A stretch of DNA of 64,000 nt from Sambucus nigra. Its lineage: Eukaryota > Streptophyta > Magnoliopsida > Dipsacales > Adoxaceae. The position numbers and the translations under genes were made by a program. The stretch spans positions 480,479,159 through 480,543,158 of the forward strand of contig OX422221.1 in assembly GCA_949130495.1 (NCBI GenBank), read 5' to 3'. Shown here in pieces: positions 1-10,695 of the stretch (position 1 is the first letter of the stretch; each line of letters opens with the position of its first letter). Below the pieces are notes generated by a model that was not told the origin of the DNA, ran no database searches, and saw nothing but the letters and a program-made list of their open reading frames with translations.

Positions 1-420
1 TTTTATGAGAAATTAAATTCAATAATTCAGTGTAATTTGGAAATTTAAGAATTATCATGAACAGTAAATTTTGGATTTTTCAAGGATTAGATGATTTTTT
101 ATGGGTGTTATATTTACTTTTGGGATTTAGTAAATAAGCCAGAGTATTTTAATTATATGTCGCAGCTGGGTAAAGCGAAAAATGATAATATTTTAATGGG
201 AATACCACATTAAGTTGTGTGGGGTTAAATTAGTGATTTGCGGTTAAGTACCTCAGATGGAGATTTCAAGTGCATGGTTAGTCTCGCAATGGCCGAGATA
301 GTCAGAATAAAGTATCTGGGAGTCGTAATTGAGTTTCGAAATTTTTTGGATTAATAGGGACTCGCAATTGAGTAAACGAGTCATTTTTGGGTTTAAAAGG
401 TATAAACCCTTATTTCTCCT

Positions 421-429
421 TATATAAGG
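421..429 (+). promoter_or_regulatory. TATA box of the LTR
   Basis: TATATAAGG stands about 435 bases into the LTR and is followed by a purine-rich leader (GAGAAAGAAAGAAAAAGAG-like, 440-510). The equivalent site in the inverted LTR is at 7266-7275. This is the expected U3 promoter position; the transcription start is inferred, not seen. Confidence 0.5.
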
Positions 430-1599
430 AATGTGAGAGTGGGATAAAGAAAGAAAAAGAGAGAAAATGAGAAGAGAAGAAATGAGAAGGAGAAAAAAAA
501 GGAGAGAAACAGGATTTCCGAGCCAAACTCCGCGGGATTCGACTCGGGGTCGTCGGATTTTATCTTCCAGGCAAGTGTTTACTTTCTTTATTTAATTTTT
601 AGCATAAATCTAATATCATAATTGGCAATAACAAACCCTAAAGATTTTGGGTTAGATTTTCGTGTATTAAACGGGTTTTTCGGAAGTTTAACGGGTAAAT
701 CCCAAAAATTATTAAATTGGAGAAACTTATAAATTCATAGAAATTAATGGTTGATTTTGGGTTTTAGGATGATTAAAACCTATTTCTTTGGTGTATATAT
801 AGTTGGGTGTGGTTATATGTTGGTGGGATAAAAGGAAACAAAGCTTGGGGGTTGTTAATGGCTGAAATGGATCCGTGGAGAAGAGGCAGATTCGGTTACC
901 CTGTTTGATCGATCGATCGAGCCCCTGAGGTCGATCGATTGATCCTACAGATATTTTGGCAATTTTTGTTGGTTTAATTTATATGGGATAAATTCCCAAA
1001 TTAAGGATTTCTTGCCTATTTAATTGAGGAAATAAATAGACATAACTAAGGGTGATATATTCATCCAATTGAGGAAATTTATGGTGGCTAAGAGAGTGTT
1101 CTAAGTGTGTGACACTAAAATTATATTTTCGAGTAAAATAGATAAAGTGAGGAATTAGAGAGTTGGGGTTTCTTTAAAAATAGAGTGGAGACCTCTAAAT
1201 TATTAATTGGACAAAATGTACTCCTTGGGTTCGTGGAAATGAAATCCATGACCTATTTAAATTAAGGGTGTTTGGTGACGAATATTCCTTGGGATAATTT
1301 TAGTGGCTATTTAGGGCTATATAATTATGCGCGTAGAAAACATAATTATATCGATTGTGGTTGAGTATATCCTACGAGACTATTAGGATGAATTTGGGAA
1401 AATGCATATTTACTAAGTGTGAATAAGGTACAGGTTATTTATCAAGTGACGGAATACTTTTGAGTTTAGTATCGTGAGTGTGCGAATAGTCGAATATTAT
1501 TATTTATGAGAATCTTTTGGACTATTGGCCGTTGTTATGTGTGATTGGCAATTATGGCCATTTATATATGTGTGAGGAACAATGTGTAATATATATATA

Positions 1600-1692
1600 A
1601 TATGTGAGTAAATTATATATATTATATATATTATATGATACAAATATGTATATATATATATATATATATCTGTGTGTGTGTGTGTGTGTGTG
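1600..1692. repeat. (TA)n then (TG)n microsatellite inside LTR
   Basis: Alternating TA runs (about 1600-1669) pass directly into a TG run (1671-1692). A shorter TG tract recurs at 2381-2399 in the same LTR. Confidence 0.85.
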
Positions 1693-2207
1693 AATCATAC
1701 CCCTTCTATGCTATCATGGGAAGTTGCATGATGTGGGTGAGGCCTCTGGCCTGAGGAGTAGGGAGCGTATAGTCCTCAGGTCATAGCGTCCATTTTTATA
1801 TTGTGTGATTTTTATTAGGGATGAGACGTGGTGGGTATGTTTCGTCTCACTTTCGGGGAGGAACTATGACCGCTTCCCATACGTTTTGATTTGGCTTTTA
1901 CCAAGGCGGTGTGAAATTCCGACCGTTGGTACCCAGGATGATACGTGAGTGATTCCCTGGTAGATGATAGCATAGAGACCGCATCCTCAAGGTTTAGCTC
2001 GTTGGGATGGTTATTATAATGGTGTGTATAGTATATTACTTGTGGATGAGAACAAGATACCATATCTCTACTAGAGTAAAGAGATCAATTGAATATGAAA
2101 TGAATTCTCATTCTGGGAGATTGTATCCGGACTTATATTGTGATATGTATTATGAGTGAGGAGGTTATGTATATTTATTTTTATGAGTATATATAAGTTG
2201 AGTATTG

Positions 2208-2560
2208 AGGGTCTAATGGATCTCGACGATCGACCTTGCCAAGTAGTAGTGTATCGGGGGGTTTCCTTTTGGATTTTGCTTCGCGAGACACCCCACGTAC
2301 GAACATGACCTAGTGTTGAGACTGGGGAGAAGTTTAACCCTTAGTGCTCTAGTTTTTGGGTTTTCTTATATATATATAGTGTGTGTGTGTGTGTGTGTGA
2401 TGAAGGTCTAATGGATCTCGACGATCAACCTTGCCAATTAGTAGTTATCGGGGGGGGGGGGGGGGGGGGGGTTCCTTGTTTTAATTTCGCTTCGCGAGAC
2501 ACCCCACGCACGAACATGGCATAGTGTTGAGACTGGGGAGAAGTTTAGACCTTAGTACTT
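2208..2560 (+). repeat. Internal direct duplication (~190 bp period) in LTR
   Basis: Two copies, starting near 2208 and 2404, share GGTCTAATGGATCTCGACGA, the CTTCGCGAGACACCCCACG core and the ..TGTTGAGACTGGGGAGAAG end. The same pair occurs in the opposite-orientation solo LTR at 4835-4940 and 5025-5135. The duplication is therefore ancestral to this LTR family. Confidence 0.8.
2450..2471 (+). repeat. 22-base poly-G tract
   Basis: An uninterrupted run of 22 G lies in the second unit of the LTR duplication. The first unit has six G (2257-2262), and the solo LTR has four or seven C at the equivalent places. It is either an expanded homopolymer or a sequencing/assembly length artefact. Confidence 0.9.
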
Positions 2561-3276
2561 GGTTTGCTTAGGATTTATAGAGTTTGGGGGTGACGGATTA
2601 GTTAGGCAACGTAGCGTGACTAGGATGTTTGGAGGGATGCGCTAGGTGTGCACTATCAGAATAGAGGTAAGGGGGATCTCATGGGAGTGCGATACCAATT
2701 TAAATATGAGATAAAACATATTTTTTTAAAATAAGGCATTTATGCAGTTGCAAAATATTTTCACAACTCGGGCTCTGACCCATTTCTATATTTTTCCTCT
2801 CTTGCTATATATTATATATATATAGGTGTCCAGACACAGGGACGCCTGGATGATGATTATTTTGAGTCAGACGTCTGCTGCAGTAGCTATAGATGTATGC
2901 AGGTTTATTTTTAGACGCTTCTATTCTTGTGATCTAGATAGGAAGCATTGTAGTAACTTTCGGGCCGAAAGCCCAATTGTATTTATTTATCCTTTCACCG
3001 CCTTTTATTGCGGCATTCGATTTGGTTGTATTATATTTGAATCGAGTGTTCGGTTATTTTATCTCTTTCCAGTTTCACTTATATAAACTGTGTTAATGTT
3101 TTAATTATATAGTTTGTATAAAAAGATTAGTTAAATAAAATTTTGACGCTATCTTAATATGTTATTAGTAATTAATTTGTCTTTCGACAGTGATGCTAAG
3201 AATGATCCATATGCGACTCCTGTTTTAATTTGGTACATGAGTGATCACCCGGTATTTTATTAGGCGGAATGTCACA

Positions 3277-4086
3277 ATGTACCTATCCAAATCCTACAAC
3301 ATCCACATTTGCTCTAAAAGCTATATCCCTGGAATGAATCAAGTCTAGCGTCCTTGTGGCTGGACACCTAAAAGGTTTTGAAAATAGTTTATAGCAAGGG
3401 TTAGAACCCAAAATATTTTGAAAAAAATTGAGCAAATGAATAACTTGCAGTAATAAAATGCATGTATGCGCTTCATATTTAAGTTAGTGTCACACTCCCG
3501 TGAGGACATCCTCACCCAACCTCTAATGTGCACACCTAACGTCACTTTATATCTCCCCTATTTCTCTGCTCCGTACTAGATAATAGATATAACCCTTTCC
3601 AACCACCCTACTCTAAACGAGTATGTTTAAGCATGATTTATAAGTTATTACTAGAACTAACTTAATCAATAATTATTCCTTTTTATACTTATATAACTTT
3701 CACACCCGCCATATATATAATACAAATCACATCTTGTATTAAATTACATGCTTATAATTATTCATCCCATTATATACGTATAACTATATTACAACATTCG
3801 CATGTATGTTGAATATATATAATAGCCATCCTCCCGAGTAATAACGCACCGTATGTATTCTCTAAAGTTCTATCCCACTAGGTCTACTCGCATAACCTAG
3901 TTACCCCAAGTTAGAATCGCTCACTAACTTGACAAAAAATATAAACATAATGGTGGTGGTCATATTCCTTGCCTGAAAGTGAGATATGCCCCTCACCCAT
4001 ATAACGAACGCTATGACCTAGGGATATACTCGTCATACTCCTCAAGCTAAGGGATTCACCTGCTACACGCAACCTCCCTTGATAGA
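3277..4086 (-). mobile_element. 3' LTR of Tekay-like element, segment 1
   Basis: Matches 21943-22745 of the 5' LTR almost throughout, for example CTATCCAAATCCT at 3282 and GGCTGGACACCTAAAAGG near 3360. It is cut on the right by the solo LTR. Base pair 4082-4086 (ATAGA) is the left copy of that insertion's target duplication. Confidence 0.9.
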
Positions 4087-4834
4087 TGTAACAACCCGCC
4101 TAATAAGATACCGGGCGATCACTCCAATATTAAATTAAAACAGGAGTCACAAATGGATCATCCTTAACATCACTGTCGAAAATCCATTTAATTACTAATA
4201 TCCTATTAGGTGGCCGTTAAAAACTTTTATCTAACTACTCTTTTTAGCGCACAAATTAAAACATTCACAATTAAATGCGTAATGAACTGAAATAGAAAAG
4301 AAAGGAACTAAAATAACCGAACACTCGGTCCAAATAATACAACCATATCGAATGCTGTACTTAAAGAATAAATAAATGCAATTGAGCCATTGGCTCGAGT
4401 GTTTATACAATACCTCCTATCTAGAGTACAAGGAAAGAAACGTCTACCGATAACCTGCAAGCATCCACAGCTGCTGCAGCAGACGTCTGACTTGAAAGAG
4501 TTTCCATCCAGGCGTCCCTGTGTCTGGACACCTATATATACATAGTATAGAGAAAGAAAGGAGAGTAGACAAACGGGTCAGAGCTCGAATGTTTAGAAAA
4601 TATTTTGCAAGTGCATAAATGCTTTATTTTTAGAAAAATAGTTTTATCTCATATTTTAAGTTGGTATCGCGCTCTCATGAGATACCCCTCACCTCTCCTC
4701 TAACAGTGCACACCTAGCGCATCCCTAAAAACATCCTAGTCAAGCTACCCTGCTAAACTAGTCTAATACCCAACCACTATCTAACCTAGATAGTCAAATA
4801 AATGTACTAAGGGCTAACTTCACTTTAATCTCGA

Positions 4835-5135
4835 CGCTATGCCATGTTCGTGCGTGGGGTGTCTCGCGAAGCGAAATCCAAACAAGGAACCCCACCGATA
4901 CACTACTATGCAGCAAGGTCGATCTTTGAGATCCGTCAGTCCCTCAGTACAGAAAGATATATAATATATATACCATAGACATTTAATAATAATAGAGTAC
5001 TAAGGATTAAACTTCTCCCCAGTCTCAACACAGTGCCATATTCGTGCGTGGGGTGTCTCGCGAAGCAAAATCCAAACAAGGAACCCCCCCGATACACTAC
5101 TATGCGGCACGGTCGATCGTCGGGATTCATCAGAC
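4835..5135 (-). repeat. Internal direct duplication in solo LTR
   Basis: Units at about 4835-4940 and 5025-5135 share GTGCGTGGGGTGTCTCGCGA and GATACACTACTATGC. They are the reverse-complement counterparts of the pair at 2208-2560. Confidence 0.8.
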
Positions 5136-5264
5136 CCTCGGCACTCGATTTATACATATACATACATCTACAATATACTTCCGGATAATATAAATATCTC
5201 CCGGACTGAGGATTACTTGATACATAAAGTATTTAAAAATACTATCCTTTTCATTTCAAAAACT

Positions 5265-5600
5265 TCCATTTCCCTTCTCATATCCAGTAAATGTATTTAT
5301 AAAAGCCAATTCATTATCATGAATTGCTTTAACAAACCATATACTTTTTGAAAGCCAATTTTATTAACATAAAAAGCTTTTCCTTTATCAATTATCCCAT
5401 TTCCCTTTTTATACTCAGGAAATGTATACAAAGACATTTTCATTATCATAAAAATGCTTTGATCAAAACATATGCTTCCACATCCCTTCTTCCATCCGGG
5501 AAGTGTTACCGAAGCCAATTTGTATATAACTCATTTCCCTTCCTATATCCAGGAAATGTAATTAAAGCAAATCCATTATTATGAACTGCTTTAATATAAA
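5265..5600. repeat. Degenerate tandem repeat inside solo LTR
   Basis: The pattern CCCTT..TAT(C)CAGGAAATGTA followed by AAAGCC(A)A and an ATTATCATGAA-type stretch recurs about four times (near 5270, 5397, 5485 and 5537). Spacing is irregular, roughly 50-130 bases. Confidence 0.6.
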
Positions 5601-6293
5601 CGCGTTCTAAGACCGCCCGTCCGGATTTCTCCACTGTGCGCGCCCCTAAATGGCTATCATCTTCCAGGGCCTCCAAGACAACCTGGGATCCTATATCGAA
5701 AGACGTCGAGAAGCGACCATGTGCCTGCGGGATAGTCAAGACCACACCCGGAATCTCCTAACCAGCGCAGAAAATATAACAACAAACGCTCACATGGCCT
5801 ATAGGACTATATCCACCCTGCATCATTAGCCAGGGGGCTTCACCATACGAACGCAACTTCCCTTGTGATAGCGATTTAGAGAGGTGTGTAATCCATATTT
5901 TATTTATTATGAAAACATTTATTTTTCCATTTTGAAAATATTCATTTATATATTTTCAAAATCATTTCCATCATCATATATATATACCTAAAACACACAG
6001 TATATACATATCCTATATATTCTTCCTAGAATATATTTATACGACCATAGTGGCCTATAGCATCTAGCGATGACCAAATATCCCAAAGATTCCCTCCAGG
6101 AATCGTAATCATGCATTCATAGTTGCATGATTCTAAATCCAAAGTATTTCTTACCTTGTTCAATACTAATTACCTCAATCATCTCTTAAAGGTTTATTTA
6201 TCCTCAAAACCCTTATTTAGGAATCCCCATAAAAATCCTAAATGGTAATTCAACTCCCCATACTCTTAAAGGGAAAAAACTAGAAATTCTGGC

Positions 6294-6485
6294 CTAAGCG
6301 AATCGATTCGCCCCTTTAGCGAATCGATTCGGATGGGCGAATCGATTCGGTTCCCAATCTGAATCGATTCGGAAAGTATTCTACAAACAGGTCTGTAAAT
6401 GGCGAATCGATTCGGTCTGTACCCGAATCGAATCGGCCCATTGCAGAAACCCAATTCCCCTTAGGCGAATCGGTTCGAGGGTCAC
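6294..6485. repeat. Cluster of GCGAATCGATTCG palindromes
   Basis: Seven copies or near copies of the self-complementary core CGAATCGATTCG lie in about 190 bases (for example at 6299, 6330, 6350 and 6362). Other LTRs in the window carry GATCGATCGATC-type clusters at a similar distance from the U3 end (see 905-950, 15597-15645 and 23418-23466). Confidence 0.8.
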
Positions 6486-7265
6486 AGTTTGGGCGATTTG
6501 TCAAACTCCAAAATACCCAAAAATCAATCCAAATTCATTTTCATGGTTTCTAATCTACACCAAAAATCATCCCAAACATCTACACAATAATTTCTAGCCT
6601 TTATTTTTCCAATTTCCGAGTTGGTACTTTCAACCCGGAGCTGTCATCTTGTAAAAATCATATCAAATCGTAGAAAAATCATAAAAATACGCGGTCAGCG
6701 CCCACGCGGCCGTATCGAAAAGATCTACAACTTTCGTGTTTTGACCGAAAGCTAAATCAATTGTTTTCCTAGTAAAAAATGACCCTAAAGGCTGCGGGTT
6801 ACTATTCATCACCTTCTTCGAGAAGGTTTCAGCCATTAAAGCTTCTCCCAAGCTTTTGACGCGTCACCCAACGTCCTACAACCTCAACCAACTACAAATA
6901 AACCTATATTAAGGGTTCTAAACATCCTAGAACCCGGAATCACCAATAAATTTCAATTAAAACCTAAGTTTCTCCAATTTACCATTTTTAGGGGTTTATT
7001 CGTTTTAACTCCCAAAAACCCGTTTTATCCACGAATACCCAACCCAAAATCATTAAGGTTTGTTATACCAACAATGATATGAGATATTTAGGCATAAAAA
7101 CAAATAAAGCAAGTAAACACTTGCCTCGTGGATAAAATCCGACGACCTCGAGCCGAATCCCGCGGAGGCTGGCCGGAATCTCCCCCTTTTTTCCTCTTTT
7201 CTTCCTCCTCTCTCTCTTCTCTCTCTTTCTCTTCTTTTCTTTCTCTTTTTCTCCCTCTCTTCCTC

Positions 7266-7275
7266 TTTATATATA
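7266..7275 (-). promoter_or_regulatory. TATA-like site of solo LTR
   Basis: TTTATATATA on the plus strand (TATATATAAA on the minus strand) is followed, in minus-strand sense, by a long purine-rich stretch (7260-7180). It corresponds to 421-429 of the inverted LTR. Confidence 0.45.
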
Positions 7276-7711
7276 GAGAAAAGGGTTTTAACCCTTTAAA
7301 ACCTCAAAACGACTCGTTTACCCAATTACGAGTTACTTTTACCTCTAAAATTACCCGAAACTCATTTTCGACAATCGGACACTCTTTTCCGACTATCTCG
7401 GCCATTCCGAGAATTATGGCGCAGTCGAAATTCCCATCCGAGGTACTTGACCGCAAATCACTATTCCAACCCAAAATAATTAAATGCGGTGTTCTACTCA
7501 AAATCTCACTTCTTTTGTCGCTATACTCCGTGGCGACATGTAAATAAAATATCTCGACCTATATGGTCCCAAAATAATTTATAACACCCTTCGAAAATCA
7601 TTAAATCCTTGAAAATCCCAGAAATCACTATTTCGAGAAATTCTCCAAATTCCAATTTATACTTAATTATGGGATTTAATCGTCTCCAAAAGGGCGGGTT
7701 ATTACAATAGA

Positions 7712-7797
7712 ACTAGAGTATATATATTTAAATAATATTCAATCACTGATATTTATATGCGCACACACCATATATATACTATCGCATACCGTATATA
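7712..7797 (-). mobile_element. 3' LTR of Tekay-like element, segment 2
   Basis: 86 bases between the solo LTR and the Helitron. They match 22747-22830 of the 5' LTR (TTTAAATAATATTCAATCAC, then ATCGCATACCGTATATA). Confidence 0.85.
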
Positions 7798-7929
7798 TCT
7801 ATATAATATGTGGGGGGGTTTACTGTTCCAAAAAATCAACGATTGGGATATAATTTTTTTGGACGATCTAATGGTGTGACATTGTGCCATGTCAGATTAT
7901 AACCATTGTGACATGGCAAATGAAGAGAA

Positions 7930-7988
7930 AAACCCTTGAATCCCAAATCCTTCCCCAACTCCCACATTCACTTCCCTCTCTCAGTTAT

Positions 7989-8031
<43 letters not shown>

Positions 8032-8104
8032 AACCCTATCCACCGTCGCCCTCCATCACCTCCATCCACCGCCGGCCTACGCCTCCAACTCTTTCGCATT
8101 CAGG
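7930..8104 (+). other. Leader/5'UTR-like segment in Helitron
   Basis: A C-rich, CT-rich stretch (CACCTCCATCCACCGCCGGC-type) unlike the AT-rich surroundings ends at a plausible splice donor (TTCAG|GTACTCTC, 8104). This is the look of a plant 5' leader and first-intron junction, and it may be the captured start of one of the host genes. Not assignable to a gene. Confidence 0.3.
7990..8031. repeat. (TC)n(AC)n microsatellite
   Basis: About 32 bases of TC pass into ACACACAC near the Helitron 5' end. CA-rich stretches recur at 8120-8155 and 8205-8222. The open frames across it are low-complexity by-products. Confidence 0.9.
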
Positions 8105-8319
8105 TACTCTCTCCCCTATTACACACGCATACACACATGCATACACACACACCTCTGTCCCCTCTTTCCCGCCACCTCTGCCTCCACTTCCCCACCTCCT
8201 CTGCCTCACACGCACACACACTATGGATGGAAAACGGTCAACGATTTCAGTTTGAGGTAGTCGAAGATTTATTCAAACAGCGGATTTCACCCTTTTGGTT
8301 TCCTAATTTGTGTTGGCAT

Positions 8320-8640
8320 AATTCTTGTTACATTTATTTCAGATCTAACGTTTTTTTTGCAGGTATAATCTTTTTTTGCAGAATGGTTTTTTCGGTTTTA
8401 AAATGAGAGTTTTTGATTTTTTTTTTGCAGATCTAAGAATAAGAATTGTGTCATTTTTGTCACATTTATTTCAGATCTAACGTTTTTTTTTGCAGGTCTA
8501 ATCTTTTTTTGGAGATCTAATATTTTTGTGGTTCAATTTTGGGTGAGGGTTTTAAGGTTTCATTGGTTTTAAGGTTTTTTCTCTTCATCTCACAATAGAT
8601 ATATGATGGGTTTTTTGCAGATCTAATATTATGTTATTTT
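8320..8640. repeat. Diverged duplication with TTTGCAGATCTAA motifs
   Basis: CATTTATTTCAGATCTAACG followed by a T-run and GCAGGT occurs at about 8331 and 8465. GCAGATCTAA recurs at 8428 and 8618. This is an intron-like T-rich region with a ~130-bp partial duplication. Confidence 0.5.
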
Positions 8641-9511
8641 TTTAGCTTTGATTTAGCTAAATCTTGGTGCTACTATCCATGTATGCCTTAAGATTTTATT
8701 AATTCAAAGATATTGTAATTTTTGTGTGCTGGGAATAGCCATGTATATGACAAACTAGATTAGTTAGTTTTAATGTAACTTAGTAAATTTATGTTCATTA
8801 ATGAATATTTGTTAATTTTTCAATTAATTCGGATACTCTTTAATTTTCATGAGGTATCATTTCCATACTCTTATGTATGTGTTTTGCTTTAGGATCACCT
8901 ATTTATGACATGAGGAAACACACAAGCTTGAATTAACTTCTAAATGCCTGCTTATGAATATATTGCAATTGTACTTCCCAAGACCCCACCCAATGCATAA
9001 GTGGGCATAAGTAGGAATTTAAGTTTCACTTTGTTGACATATTTTTTTTTCATGTTTATTACCAAAAGCGAAGTCATTTTCACACGACTTTATTATACTG
9101 ACTATTGAATATGCTTAAACAATATTCTTATTTGTTTTATTATTTTATTTAAAGAATATATTACACGCATAGCTGTCTGGGTGAGGGAGTGGGTTATAAC
9201 AGACAGGGGAAAGTATTTACTAAAGTTAATATTTTTCATATTTTGAGCTTTTTTTAATGATATTTAGTGAAGTGTCTCACATACTTCTTATGTGTGATTG
9301 ACAGTCCTTTATTATGTGTGTTTGATAGTCCTTTACTACGTGTTTAACAGTCCTTTATTAAGTGTGTTTATTAGTCCTATATTTCTAAGCCCTAAAATTT
9401 TGTATTTTCAACATAAAATTATGTCCTTTATTACATGTGTTTGACACAACACGCATGTCACTTTTTTTCAAGACTGCATCTCTATATCAGTCATTATTGA
9501 TTTTTGGCCTT
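8641..9511. other. No gene seen (Helitron interior)
   Basis: AT-rich, intron-like DNA. The only visible structure is a loose series of TTTGA(C/T)AGTCCTTTATTA-type segments between 9295 and 9380. Confidence 0.6.
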
Positions 9512-9571
9512 CATGACTTCAAGTTTGAGGTGGAAAATTATAGAAATGGACCTCCGGAAGCTACTGAATGG
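9512..9571 (+). other. Exon-like fragment, unidentified
   Basis: A short open stretch reads HDFKFEVENYRNGPPEATEW, with a possible splice donor (GAATG|GTGATT). Its base composition is less AT-rich than its surroundings. It could be one more captured exon in the Helitron; I do not recognise the protein. Confidence 0.25.
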
Positions 9572-9980
9572 TGATTTACTCTCTCTCCCCCTCTCAAACA
9601 CACACACAAATTTAAATGCGTCTTTGAATATAACATAATCCAGGTCTGAATCGCACACACAAATTTAAATTTTTCTCTGAATATAACATAATATAGCTGT
9701 GAAATTATCGAACTTGCGGCACTGAGTCGTTTTGCCAACTTTGGTGTTTATCCTTTCTTTTGGTAGTGATTTTACCATTATATCTTATTCTTCAAGAATG
9801 GTTTAGTTTTTTTTGTTAAATGGTTTAGTTTCTTTTTTTCATATCAAATTGTGCGTTTTAAAACCTTATGCACTAACTTATGATTGAGTATTGAATTTAT
9901 TCCTAGGTTGTATCTACCAATTCTCAGAATCTTAGTGAGTTGCCAAGACTTTGTATTTGGATTTATATTTTGGGTTTGGA

Positions 9981-10166
9981 TCAACATATGTACACCAAGG
10001 TGTATTTATATGTGATGTTTGCACAACTTGGTATATTAATTGGTTTTTCTAAATGGGCCCAAAGATAATTTTTCTCTATAATACTAAAAGTTGCAAACAT
10101 ATCTTCCACATAACTAATATTCAAACCCCCCTCTTTGAAAGGACAACACAAATCCCTCCATTTCAC
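9981..10166 (-). pseudogene. LINE reverse-transcriptase C-terminal fragment
   Basis: The minus-strand frame has KWRDLCCPFKEGGLNISYVE followed by DMFATFSI and a LWAHL-like end. Plant L1-type LINE polyproteins have a W..(L/M)C.P..EGGL.......A.(S/N) block downstream of the reverse transcriptase, before the tryptophan-rich zinc-binding part. Only ~60 residues remain, with no flanking LINE sequence, so it is a scrap carried in the Helitron. The match rests on this one block. Confidence 0.5.
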
Positions 10167-10635
10167 CCATTGTTCTGCTCAAATTTGAAATGTTTATTAT
10201 CTCATAATGTTTCTTCTCATACAAAATTAGTTTATATGCATTCTTTAAATTCATACACGGTATAAGAATTTCATGGGGAGAAGAAAACATAATTATTCAT
10301 TTTATTTAGGCTTCTAGATGTAATCATCCTTTTTTATTGATGTCTTCTATATAGGTTGTGTTCAGAAGTTACAATGCAATTTGGGATTTGAAATTTTTAT
10401 GTAAGTTGTGCATTGAAGGCAGAAGATACTAAAGGTAGAATCTGAACCAGGTATGCATAATCATTTTGTCTATTGCAACCAAAATTGTAACGCATTTATT
10501 TCTTAGTCCAATATAATACCTATTATAACATTTTGTATCATCCATAAGAGCTGTAGAATTGTTTTGAAGTTTTTTAATTTTTTAGTTCGGGGGTTAATTG
10601 AGAGGGAATATGGTTGGATTGACAAGGGATATATA

Positions 10636-10695
10636 TACTATTGCTCTATTAGTATACTACTTCTCTATTAGTATACTACTACTCTATTAGTATAT
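10636..10695 (+). repeat. Short tandem repeat, ~22 bp x 3
   Basis: CTCTATTAGTATACTAC-type units occur three times with small changes (TTGCTCTATTAGTAT, TTCTCTATTAGTAT, TACTCTATTAGTAT). Confidence 0.75.

Larger units (their letters stand above)
1..3276 (+). mobile_element. Long LTR of a Ty3/gypsy (chromovirus-type) element, plus orientation
   Basis: This block is the inverted counterpart of the solo LTR at 4087-7706. Its first ~100 bases match the reverse complement of 7560-7690, its polypurine/TATA zone (410-580) matches 7100-7280, and its last 80 bases match the reverse complement of 4087-4170. By that alignment only about 15 bases are missing before base 1. It ends in ..GTCACA at 3276, a decayed form of the family end (..TTACA). 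Right of it, sequence homologous to 21940 onward resumes, so it inserted into the 3' LTR of the older Tekay-like element. It is either a solo LTR or the 3' LTR of an element lying left of the window; the left flank needed to decide is not visible. Confident as an LTR, unsure which kind. Confidence 0.85.
4087..7706 (-). mobile_element. Solo LTR (3.6 kb), nested in the Tekay 3' LTR
   Basis: It begins TGTAACAACCCGCC and ends GGCGGGTTATTACA, near-perfect inverted ends of a gypsy LTR. The identical 5-bp sequence ATAGA stands on both sides (4082-4086 and 7707-7711), and the 5' LTR of the host element is uninterrupted at the matching place (22745). There is no internal region, so it is a solo LTR left by LTR-LTR recombination. 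It belongs to the same family as 1-3276 but is inverted, and is related more distantly to the Tekay LTR (shared U5 end around 4100-4170 versus 21580-21660). The TATA-like site is on the minus strand at 7275-7266. Confidence 0.9.

Noticed and set aside
2826..3086. 86-codon plus-strand frame in the first LTR
   Set aside because: No domain. The equivalent part of the inverted LTR (4270-4520) is not open in the matching frame.
7128..7547. 139-codon plus-strand frame
   Set aside because: It lies over the TATA/leader region of the minus-oriented solo LTR and is Ser/Phe/Leu simple sequence; no match in the inverted LTR.
1..7706. A single large foldback (inverted-repeat) transposon
   Set aside because: Each arm has its own LTR ends, the right one has its own ATAGA duplication, and the spacer belongs to a third LTR.
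7884..8406. Two overlapping 120-156 codon frames near the Helitron start
   Set aside because: They are made of TC/CA microsatellite translation (Ser-Leu, His-Thr runs) and intron-like T-rich DNA; no domain.
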